DNA of 6,233 nucleotides. Origin: Planctomycetales bacterium 4484_123. GTDB lineage: Bacteria > Planctomycetota > Phycisphaerae > SM23-33. Made by a program: the position numbers and the translations under genes. The notes beneath the pieces were generated by a model. It saw only the letters and a program-made list of their open reading frames with translations, did no database searches and was not told the DNA's origin. Location: positions 1-6,233 of the forward strand of contig MVCS01000103.1 of assembly GCA_002049885.1 (NCBI GenBank), read 5' to 3'. Below, one piece after another: positions 1 to 6,095 of the stretch; position 1 is the stretch's first letter, and each line of letters opens with the position of its first letter.

Positions 1-850
1 GCCACCACCTCGGACACCTCGCGCTGCCGGGTGCCCCCGCCGATGAGCAGGAAGTGCACGTCCGGCAAGTCCAGCAGTGCCTCGGCGGCGGCGACGATGG
101 ACTCCATGTCGTGAGTGGCGCCGAAGGCACCGCTGTAACTGACGACAAACTTGTCCACCAGCCCGTGACGGCGGGCGAAGGGATTGTCGGCCTTGGCCAG
201 CGGGCGGATGAAGTCCGTATCGGCCCAGTTGTCAATGACGTAGAGGGGCACGTCGCCCCAGTCGGCCAGGTGGCGACGGAGCGTCTCGGCCATGTGCCGG
301 CCCAGGGTGATCACCCCAGCCGACCGCGCCAACGCCCGGGCGCTGAGCCGCCGCCACAGCCTCGCGCAGCAGCCGCCAACGCCCGGGCGCTGAGCCGCCG
401 CCACAGCCTCGCGCAGCAGCCGGCGGAACTGAGCCTGCCCATCCGCTCCAGGATGTCCGGGTAGATGTCGTAAACCAGCAACACGTACCGCAGGCCCAGC
501 AGTCGGCGTAGCAACGGCATGGCCAGCATCGGCCACGGCGGGTTGGTGACGACCACCATCGGGCAGCGCTGGCGCGTGGCCCGCCACAGCGCCTGGGCCG
601 TGAACAGCCCCCACGACCACAGCCGGCGCCAGGCGGGCGCCTTGGTCAGCCTCCGGGCATATGCCACCTCGAAGGGCAACTCCTGCTCCGGCTCCGCGTC
701 CAGCCAGCCCGTCACCAGCGTGCAACGAACCCCGGCGGCGGAGAGGTCCTCCAGCAGCTCCCGCATCAGGGGCCCGGCGACCTGGTTGATTACCAGCAGC
801 CTGCGCAGGCCTCCGGGACGACCTCGGGAGCTGTTCGGAGCGGCATTCAT
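1..850 (-). pseudogene. GT4-type glycosyltransferase (WcaI/WbuB-like), frameshifted by a 47-bp duplication; 3' end outside window
   Basis: This is a GT-B-fold glycosyltransferase that likely adds a nucleotide-activated sugar to a lipid-linked exopolysaccharide or O-antigen intermediate at the inner membrane. From the ATG at 848-850 the first ~159 residues read well: an N-terminal strand (LLVINQVAGPLMREL, ~18-32), then VVVTNPPWPML (~99-109) and YVLLVYDIYPDILERMG (~122-138), typical of the acceptor domain. An exact 47-bp tandem duplication (328-421) then shifts the frame, giving about 20 unrelated residues and a TGA at 311-313. In the other frame the family pattern resumes immediately (GVITLGRHMAETLRRHL, YVIDNWADTDFIRPL, FVVSYSGAFGATHDMESI, VHFLLIGGG) and stays open to position 1. 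The catalytic C-terminal EX7E region lies beyond the window. An in-frame TTG at 884-886 is an alternative start; neither has a clear Shine-Dalgarno sequence. It lies 93 bp downstream of fcl on the same strand. The family call is firm; the sugar specificity is unknown. Confidence 0.85.
328..421. repeat. Exact 47-bp tandem duplication (2 copies) inside the glycosyltransferase gene
   Basis: Copy 1 is 328-374 and copy 2 is 375-421, identical by eye; the period-47 match extends one base on each side (327-375 against 374-422). The unit begins GCCAACGCCCGGGCG and ends CGCGCAGCAGCC on the plus strand. Because 47 is not a multiple of three, the second copy shifts the reading frame. Deleting one unit joins ...RRLSARALA directly to RSAGVITLGRH..., the continuity expected of the protein family. 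Confidence 0.97.
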
Positions 851-943
851 GGGATGCAGACGGTCGCGTTCGCCCGTGCCCGTCAAGAGACCAAGGCCGG
901 CGGCGAAATTGTCAGGCGCATCGGCAGATTGACGGCGAGGCCT

Positions 944-1906
944 TCAGGGCGTTTCGGCCCGGCGCGGGCGGTTCTCCAGCCACCATTGCACCGTTCGCCG
1001 CAGGCCCTCGTTGAAGTCCATTTGGGCGCGGAAGCCGAAGAGCTCCTCCGCCCGTGAGACGTCCAGGCAGCGCCGGGGCTGGCCGTCGGGCTTGGAGGTG
1101 TCCCAGACTATCCGGCCCTGGTAGCCGACGATGTCTTTGATCTTGTAGGCCAGGTCGCGGATGGTGATCTCAAAGCCCGCCCCGAGGTTGACCGGCTCGG
1201 GGCCGTCGTAGTGCTGAGTGGCCAGCACGATGCCTCGAGCGCAGTCCTCGACGTAGAAGAACTCCCGGCTGGCCTTTCCGGTGCCCCAAACCTCCACCTG
1301 GGGCTCATCGGCCTCCTTGGCGGCGACGAACTTGCGAATCAACGCGGGGATGACATGGCTGGTGCGGAGGTCGAAGTTGTCGCCCGGGCCATAGAGGTTC
1401 ACCGGCAGCAGAAAGATGCCGTTGAGGCCGTACTGCTGGCGGTAGGCCTGGAGCATCACCAGCAGGGCCTTCTTGGCGATGCCGTAGGGGGCGTTGGTCT
1501 CCTCCGGGTAGCCATTCCAGAGGTCGTCTTCCCGGAACGGCACGGGGGTGAACTTGGGATATGCGCAGATGGTGCCGATCTGGACGAACTTCCTGAGACC
1601 CACGATGCGGGCCTGCTCGATCAGGTGCAGTCCCATGGCCATGTTGGCGTAGAAGAATCGCCCCGGGTTCTCCCGGTTGGCCCCGATGCCACCCACCTCC
1701 GCAGCCAGGTGGATGACCACGGTGGGGGCCATCTGCTTGTACATGCGCTTGACGTCCTCGAGGTGGGTGAGGTCGAACTCCTCGATGAGCGGGACCAGAA
1801 TGCATTCCTCCGGCACGCCCGCCTTGCGCAGCTCGGCCTGCACGTGCCGGCCCAGAAAGCCCGCCCCGCCGGTGACGACGATCCGCTCTTTGGCCAAGTC
1901 CATCAT
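944..1906 (-). CDS. fcl: GDP-L-fucose synthase (GDP-4-keto-6-deoxymannose 3,5-epimerase/4-reductase)
   Basis: Cytoplasmic extended short-chain dehydrogenase that epimerises and reduces GDP-4-keto-6-deoxy-D-mannose with NADPH to GDP-L-fucose. The 320-residue product matches the usual ~310-325. Visible are the Rossmann motif GGAGFLG (13-19), HLAAEVGGIGANRENP (66-81), the catalytic Tyr141-x3-Lys145 (YGIAKK), Cys114 in GTICAYPK and His184 in SHVIPAL; the last two align with the Cys109/His179 acid-base pair of the E. coli enzyme. The usual GSSC is GTIC here, so Thr112 stands where Ser is normal. The ATG at 1904-1906 is preferred because GGGAGGA (1915-1921) lies 8 nt upstream; the adjacent ATG at 1901-1903 is also possible. 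The start overlaps the gmd stop as ATGA, so translation is probably coupled. A same-subfamily NDP-sugar epimerase is the alternative, made unlikely by gmd next door. Confidence 0.93.
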   Translation of the reverse strand: MMDLAKERIVVTGGAGFLGRHVQAELRKAGVPEECILVPLIEEFDLTHLEDVKRMYKQMAPTVVIHLAAEVGGIGANRENPGRFFYANMAMGLHLIEQARIVGLRKFVQIGTICAYPKFTPVPFREDDLWNGYPEETNAPYGIAKKALLVMLQAYRQQYGLNGIFLLPVNLYGPGDNFDLRTSHVIPALIRKFVAAKEADEPQVEVWGTGKASREFFYVEDCARGIVLATQHYDGPEPVNLGAGFEITIRDLAYKIKDIVGYQGRIVWDTSKPDGQPRRCLDVSRAEELFGFRAQMDFNEGLRRTVQWWLENRPRRAETP

Positions 1907-2970
1907 GTCGCTCGTCCTCCCGCGGCCTCGGGCCGATCCTTCGCCGACCGCCCGGCCTTGCCCCGGCGGTGCTCCACCAGCACGCGCTCTTCCCTGGCCA
2001 ATTCCCAGTCGTGCTCGACCATTATCTGCACCAACTGCTTGAAGCTGACCCTGGGCCGCCAGCCCAGCTTCTCCCGGGCCTTGGAAGCATCGCCCAACAG
2101 CAGGTCCACTTCGGTCGGGCGGAAGTAGCGGGGGTCGATCTCCACGTGCTGCTGCCAGTCCAGCCCCAGCAGGCCGAAGGCCTCGTCCAGGAACTCGCGA
2201 ATGGAGTGGGTCTGGCCGGTGGCGATGACATAGTCGTCCGGCTCGTCCTGCTGGAGCATCAGCCACATGGCCTCCACGTAGTCGCCAGCAAAGCCCCAGT
2301 CCCGCTTGGCGTCCAGGTTGCCCAGGTAGAGCACATCCTGTAGGCCTTCCTTGATGCGGGTGGCGGCCCTGGTGATCTTGCGGGTGACGAAGGTCTCCCC
2401 GCGGCGCGGGCTCTCGTGGTTGAAAAGTATGCCGTTGCAGGCGAACAGGCCATAGGCCTCGCGGTAGTTGACCGTCTGCCAGTAGCTGAAGACCTTGGCG
2501 CAGGCATAGGGGCTGCGCGGGTAGAAGGGAGTCTTCTCGCTCTGGGGGGTCTCGGCCACCTTGCCGAACATCTCGCTGCTGGAGGCCTGATAGAACCGCA
2601 CCGGCAGGCCCAAGTCGCGGATCGCCTCCAGCAGCCGGAGCGTACCCACCGCGTCCACCTGGGCCGTGTACACCGGCTGGTCGAAGCTCACGCGAACGTG
2701 GGACTGGGCGGCGAGGTTGTAAACCTCGTCAGGCCGGCAGGCCGAGAGCACCTGGCGCAGGCCCGCGCCGTCGGTCAGGTCGCCGTAATGCAGGAACAGC
2801 CTGTTACCCGCTTCGTGCGGATCGCGGTAGATGTGGTCGATCCGCTCCGTCCCGAACGTGCTCGAGCGGCGGACGAGGCCGTGGACCTCGTAGCCCTTTT
2901 CCAGCAGGAGCTCGGCCAGGTAACTGCCGTCCTGTCCGGTAATGCCCGTAATCAACGCTTTCTTGGCCAT
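1903..2970 (-). CDS. gmd: GDP-mannose 4,6-dehydratase
   Basis: Cytoplasmic NADP-dependent dehydratase that converts GDP-D-mannose to GDP-4-keto-6-deoxy-D-mannose, the first step to GDP-L-fucose and other 6-deoxy sugars. The 355-residue product starts MAKKALITGITGQDGSYLAE, with the GxxGxxG cofactor loop at 9-15. It carries the family's RRSSTFGTERIDHIY (34-48), NLAAQSHVRVSF (85-96), the catalytic SSSEMFG (Ser131 and Glu133 equivalent to the E. coli Thr/Glu pair) and Tyr155-x3-Lys159 (YACAK), followed by NHESPRRGETFVTRKI and the C-terminal substrate region RYFRPTEVDLLLGD. The ATG at 2968-2970 is chosen because the dehydratase fold begins there; a GGAG (2975-2978) lies only 4 nt upstream. The last ~25 residues are a basic, Gly/Ala-rich tail after the conserved part. 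It is first of the gmd-fcl pair and overlaps fcl by 4 nt. It appears intact. Confidence 0.97.
   Translation of the reverse strand: MAKKALITGITGQDGSYLAELLLEKGYEVHGLVRRSSTFGTERIDHIYRDPHEAGNRLFLHYGDLTDGAGLRQVLSACRPDEVYNLAAQSHVRVSFDQPVYTAQVDAVGTLRLLEAIRDLGLPVRFYQASSSEMFGKVAETPQSEKTPFYPRSPYACAKVFSYWQTVNYREAYGLFACNGILFNHESPRRGETFVTRKITRAATRIKEGLQDVLYLGNLDAKRDWGFAGDYVEAMWLMLQQDEPDDYVIATGQTHSIREFLDEAFGLLGLDWQQHVEIDPRYFRPTEVDLLLGDASKAREKLGWRPRVSFKQLVQIMVEHDWELAREERVLVEHRRGKAGRSAKDRPEAAGGRAT
1915..1921 (-). promoter_or_regulatory. Ribosome binding site of fcl
   Basis: The minus strand reads GGGAGGA, 8 nt before the ATG at 1904-1906 and 11 nt before the second ATG at 1901-1903. It lies inside the last codons of gmd and fixes the fcl start near 1906, excluding the in-frame extension that runs open up to about 2266. 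Confidence 0.75.
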
Positions 2971-3408
2971 GAAGCTCCGTCCCGTCGCAGCTCTGCGCCC
3001 TCCGATAGAATATCGTACGCCAGCGCCGACCGCTGAAATTGCGCGCGCGGACCAAGACGTCTTCGCGGCCGGAACAAGCCCGCCATCCGCGTGCAACCCA
3101 CTAATCCTAGCCCGCAGACCCCCATCGACAAGCCGATTCTGCCGGCCTCCCCCACCGCATTTGTCTCTTGCTCCTATGATCCATACGCCCCCGGCCGAGG
3201 AGCGGATCAGTTCGGGAACCTGACGACTGGACCGGCTGGACGTGCGACCGGCGGCGGGCGCGGGCCCGCCGGCCGGAAATCGCCCCAAGCGCGGTACAAT
3301 ATTGAGGGATTGGCCCAGAACCGGGCAGTCCAGGAGGGCCAAACAGGGTCGGTGGATCGCCTCGAGCGGGGCGGCGCCGGCGAGGCCTTAGGTCGGGCTG
3401 TTGTGCGG
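2971..3408. other. 438-bp divergent intergenic region with the likely promoters of gmd-fcl and of the DUF2961 gene
   Basis: No convincing gene is present. Frames stay open on both strands, extending gmd and the DUF2961 gene outward, but the peptides are low-complexity Arg/Gly/Pro/Ala-rich and precede the true N-termini. The region must hold two outward promoters. On the plus strand TACAAT (3295-3300) is -10-like without a good -35. On the minus strand TATTCT (complement of 3007-3012) is -10-like, inside a small CGATA-GAA-TATCG inverted repeat (3003-3015), also without a clear -35. Both assignments are weak. A strong GC hairpin sits at 3248-3276. Confidence 0.5.
3248..3276. repeat. GC-rich inverted repeat (hairpin) upstream of the DUF2961 gene
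   Basis: The arms CGGCGGGC (3252-3259) and GCCCGCCG (3264-3271) pair perfectly around a GCGG loop. Skipping one bulged G at 3272, four more pairs extend the stem to about 12 bp (3248-3276). No T-tract follows on either strand, so it is not a standard intrinsic terminator. It could be a 5' structure, an operator, or chance in GC-rich DNA. Confidence 0.45.
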
Positions 3409-5238
3409 ATGAAGATGAGCCATCTCGTTGTCGTCCTGGTCGCCGGCGGGGCACTTCCGGCCAACTCGACGGCGGGGCAAGTCACCGGCTATGAACCGCT
3501 GGCGAACTGGGACGAACTGCCCCGGGCCAAGACGGACACGGTCGTCGGCATGGCCAGCAGCTTCGACCGGACCGGCGGCAACTCCGACTCCAATAACTAC
3601 GAATTTCCGGAGGGCCGGCAGTCCGGCGATGTCGATACCGTCGTGACGACCCTCAGCGGCCCGGGCGTCATCACCCGCTTTTGGATGCCCCATGCCTGTG
3701 CCGACGAAGCGTTTCCCGTGAAGATCACCATCGACGGCGCCCTGCGGATCGACACCGACAGCGACACGCTGCTGGGCGGAGGCTTCGGCTACATGAGCGG
3801 CCCGCTGGTGCAGACGCTCATCGGCGGACAGGTCAGCTATGAGCCCATCGCCTTCCAGCAGTCCATCAAGATAGAATCGGCCAACTACGCCAGCGGGGCC
3901 TGGGCCCGCCGGCACCATTATTATCAGTACAGCTACCGTCTCTTCGGCGAAGGCCAGGCGGTCGTGCCGTATTCCGGCACGCTGAACCCGGCCCAGCTCT
4001 CGGCCCGGGCCGCGGCCGCGAACATCCTCAGCAATTGCGGGGCCAATCCCGCCGGGGCCGACCCCGCAGCGATCCAGGTCAGCCGAGGGGCCAGTGCCGT
4101 TCCACCAGGCGGGACGATGACGCTGGCCGACGTCGCCGGGGCGGGGCGAGTCCGCAGCCTGAACCTCAAGATGGGCGGCGCCGGCGACGCCGAACTGGAC
4201 GGGCTGCGCCTGCGGATCCGCTACGACGGCAGCGGCGAGCCCGCCATCGACGTGCCGGTCTCGCACTTCTTCGGCGCAGGCCACCAGCGGGCGGCCTACA
4301 GGTCACTGCCGATGGGCACCGACGGCCCCGGGGGCTTCTACTGCTACTGGCCGATGCCCTTCCGCCGCGGCCTGACGGTGGAACTCCACAACACCACCGG
4401 CGCAGCAATCTCCATCGAATCAGCCACGGTGGAGTACACCACCGGCGGCGTCGATGACGAGGACGGCTACCTGCACGCCACGTTCAACGAGCAGACCCTC
4501 GGGGCCGGCGACGGCCACCATCGGCTGCTGTCGGTCTCCGGCAGGGGCCACTACGTGGGCAACCTGCTGTACGTGTTCCGCAATGGTACCAGCCGGTCCT
4601 TCCTCGAAGGCGACGACATCATCACCGTGGACGGCTCGCAGGTGCTTTACGGCACGGGGCTGGAGGACGCCTACAACGGCGGGTATTACTACAACCACGT
4701 CCTTGTGCAGGACGACGACGGCGACGTGCCGGTCCCCGAGAGCGGCACGGGGCCGCTGCATGGCCTGCTGCACATGGACGACGCCGAGCTCGGCGACGAC
4801 TTCGTCCGCACCGACCAGTACCGCTGGCTCATCGCCGACGCCGTCCCCTTCACCCAGGGCATCGAGGTGCTCCAGGAGCACTACTTCAACGGCACGGAGG
4901 CCCTGTTCGGCTCGACGGCGTTTTATTACCTCATCCCCGCCCCGCCGGCGACCGGAGACGCCAACTTCGACGGCACCGTGGGCATCGCCGACCTGGGCGC
5001 CCTGGCCGACCACTACGGCATGACCGAGGCGGTGTGGATGGACGGCGACTTCAATCAGGACGGCCGTGTCGGCATCGCCGACCTGGGCGCCCTGGCCGAC
5101 CATTACGGCCAAGGTGCGACGGGCCAGGCAGGCCGGCAGGCCGACGTCCCCGAGCCGGCGGGCTTGCTGGTGCTGACCCTGGCGGCCGCGGGCATGGTCC
5201 TCCGGCGAGCGGGCCGGTCGCGCCGACGGCGGGCCTGA
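3409..5238 (+). CDS. Secreted DUF2961 (GH172-type) protein with two dockerin-like repeats and a PEP-CTERM anchor
   Basis: Predicted exported glycan-active protein of 609 residues. Residues 1-22 look like a signal peptide (MK, hydrophobic LVVVLVAGGALPA, possible cut after STA). Residues ~25-510 match DUF2961: SSFDRTGGNSDSNNY, LSGPGVITRFWMPH, YCYWPMPFRRGLTVELHN, FLEGDDIITVDG and YGTGLEDAYNGGYYY. Characterised members found GH172 (difructose dianhydride I synthase/hydrolase, alpha-D-fructofuranosidase, D-arabinofuranosidase). Glu400 and Glu419 are the likely catalytic pair by motif position (inference). Two calcium loops follow (Asp517-Asp528, Asp547-Asp558), then VPEP at 580 with a hydrophobic helix and an Arg-rich tail, the exosortase sorting signal. 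The ATG at 3409 is chosen for the signal peptide; ATG 3415 and GTG 3404 region alternatives exist and no strong ribosome site is seen. It is transcribed against the flanking sugar genes. The substrate is unknown. Confidence 0.88.
   Translation: MKMSHLVVVLVAGGALPANSTAGQVTGYEPLANWDELPRAKTDTVVGMASSFDRTGGNSDSNNYEFPEGRQSGDVDTVVTTLSGPGVITRFWMPHACADEAFPVKITIDGALRIDTDSDTLLGGGFGYMSGPLVQTLIGGQVSYEPIAFQQSIKIESANYASGAWARRHHYYQYSYRLFGEGQAVVPYSGTLNPAQLSARAAAANILSNCGANPAGADPAAIQVSRGASAVPPGGTMTLADVAGAGRVRSLNLKMGGAGDAELDGLRLRIRYDGSGEPAIDVPVSHFFGAGHQRAAYRSLPMGTDGPGGFYCYWPMPFRRGLTVELHNTTGAAISIESATVEYTTGGVDDEDGYLHATFNEQTLGAGDGHHRLLSVSGRGHYVGNLLYVFRNGTSRSFLEGDDIITVDGSQVLYGTGLEDAYNGGYYYNHVLVQDDDGDVPVPESGTGPLHGLLHMDDAELGDDFVRTDQYRWLIADAVPFTQGIEVLQEHYFNGTEALFGSTAFYYLIPAPPATGDANFDGTVGIADLGALADHYGMTEAVWMDGDFNQDGRVGIADLGALADHYGQGATGQAGRQADVPEPAGLLVLTLAAAGMVLRRAGRSRRRRA
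4981..5109 (+). repeat. Paired dockerin-like EF-hand repeats, near-identical at DNA level
   Basis: Segments 4981-5019 and 5071-5109, 90 bp (30 codons) apart, differ at a single silent base (CAC versus CAT) over 39 bp. They encode GIADLGALADHYG twice, each preceded by a calcium loop of type D-x-N-x-D-G-x-V-x-x-x-D (residues 517-528 and 547-558). Dockerin type I modules normally contain two such loops; in Planctomycetota they commonly sit just before a PEP-CTERM anchor. Confidence 0.85.
5148..5238 (+). other. PEP-CTERM sorting signal (C-terminal tail of the DUF2961 protein)
   Basis: The last 30 residues consist of VPEPAG, a hydrophobic stretch LLVLTLAAAGMVL and the basic end RRAGRSRRRRA. This is the three-part exosortase/archaeosortase-type signal: a PEP motif, a transmembrane helix and an Arg cluster. 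By analogy the protein is delivered to the outer surface or exopolysaccharide layer after processing. The exosortase itself is not encoded in this window. Confidence 0.85.
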
Positions 5239-5247
5239 GGTCCGGGC

Positions 5248-6054
5248 TCAGTGCCTCTTGCTCCGCACAAAGTCGGGATTGAACTCGATCCGCCCGTCGG
5301 TGAGCTTCAGCCACGGCCAGAGGTCGTCGGGAATGGCCGGCTTGAGGATCACCGCGCCGAAGGTGTTGCATTGCCGCTTGAAGAGCCGGGTGATCAACCA
5401 CACCGTCGGGGCGATGAGCGTGATGGCAAGACGCTGGCGGGCGCTGCGGGCCAGGCTGGGCCGCTTGGCTGGAGGGTTGAACTGGTAGTAGAAGCGGAAG
5501 CGATGCCGGCCGGTGGGATTGTATGAGTTGATGGTCTTGACCAGTTGCCGCTCGGTCAAGCGGTAGGCGAAGTTGGGGACCCCGGTGGCGTCCACGCCGC
5601 CGTATTTGCCTTCGTTGCCCATCACCGCGCTGACCTCATAGGCGGCCGTGATCCCGAGTCGCATCGACAGCCGCACCAGCAGGCCGTCGCGCGCCTCGAA
5701 CATGACGATGCCCTTCCTGGAGACGCGGTACATCTCCAGCAGGCCGCGGTGCGGGGAGGCACAGTGGTGCAGACCGTCGGAGACGAAGGCGAAGTCGAAG
5801 GCGGCATCCTGATAGGAGAGGTTCTGTTAGGAGAGGTTCTGTGCGTCCTGGTAGGCCCAGGGGCAGGGGTCGAACTCGTCGCCCGCCAGGCGGTCGTCCA
5901 GGTTCGAGATGGTCACGTTGCGGTAGCCCATGGACAGGAACAGCTCGCGCTCGCGAGGCCCGGCGCAGACGTCCAGAATGGTGCTGTCACGGTCGATCAA
6001 CCCGTCCCGCTCGAGCTCCCGGAAGACGGACTTGATGAGTTCGGGGCTTCGCAT
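5248..6054 (-). pseudogene. Class I SAM-dependent methyltransferase, interrupted by an in-frame TAA
   Basis: Methyltransferase of the Methyltransf_11 type; the substrate is unknown. From the ATG at 6052-6054 it reads MRSPELIKSVFRELERDGLI, then motif I ILDVCAGPRERE (26-37, the SAM-binding loop) and NLDDRLAGDEFDPCPWAYQDAQNLS, then TAA at 5827-5829. The same frame continues with QNLSYQDAAFDFAFVSDGLHHC (motif II) and GIVMFEARDGLL to the TGA at 5248-5250. The stop arises from an exact 15-bp tandem duplication (5813-5842); with one unit removed the product is 263 residues, normal for the family. A hydrophobic stretch (LAITLIAPTVWLITRLF, ~204-220 of the restored protein) suggests membrane association. 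The two halves would be 75 residues and, restarting at the ATG ending 5733, 161 residues; neither holds both motifs. No clear Shine-Dalgarno site precedes 6054. It lies 41 nt after the aminotransferase and ends 9 bp from the convergent DUF2961 gene. Confidence 0.88.
5813..5842. repeat. Exact 15-bp tandem duplication creating a stop codon
   Basis: The unit TAGGAGAGGTTCTGT occurs at 5813-5827 and again at 5828-5842 without mismatch. On the coding (minus) strand the unit is ACAGAACCTCTCCTA. The junction of the copies reads TCC-TAA-CAG, whereas a single copy would read TCC-TAT-CAG, giving Ser-Tyr-Gln. The repeat preserves frame but introduces the only stop within an otherwise continuous methyltransferase frame. 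Confidence 0.97.
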
Positions 6055-6095
6055 GGCAGGTGTCGATCCCGCGGCGGCGCCCGGCGGCCGGCCCG

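Noticed and set aside
1211..2128. Long plus-strand open frame (305 codons) opposite fcl and the end of gmd
   Set aside because: It is antisense to two well-recognised enzymes; the composition follows from the GC-rich third positions of those genes and no domain is recognisable.
1907..2266. N-terminal extension of fcl by 120 codons into gmd
   Set aside because: The extension overlaps gmd in another frame and is low-complexity; the Rossmann motif and a strong ribosome site place the start at 1906.
2971..3342. N-terminal extension of gmd by 124 codons
   Set aside because: Gmd proteins start immediately before the GITGQDG loop; the extra residues are not family-like.
3091..3408. N-terminal extension of the DUF2961 protein by 106 codons
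   Set aside because: It would bury the signal peptide; the added sequence is Arg/Gly/Pro-rich and includes the hairpin.
3388..4284. Minus-strand open frame (298 codons) opposite the DUF2961 gene
   Set aside because: Antisense shadow of a protein with clear signal peptide and DUF2961 motifs; its sequence is repetitive in Gly, Ala, Arg and Val and resembles no family.
4420..5112. Minus-strand open frame (230 codons) opposite the C-terminal part of the DUF2961 gene
   Set aside because: The recurrent VVGQGAQVGDA-like segments are just the complement of the dockerin repeats.
5127..5142. 8-bp tandem repeat GGCAGGCC x2 just before the PEP-CTERM signal, as a possible slippage switch for anchoring
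   Set aside because: Two copies of a short GC-rich unit are easily due to chance, and the present frame is intact; no evidence of variation.
5239..5247. Terminator between the convergent DUF2961 and methyltransferase genes
   Set aside because: The gap is only 9 bp and no stem followed by a T-run is visible in or near it.
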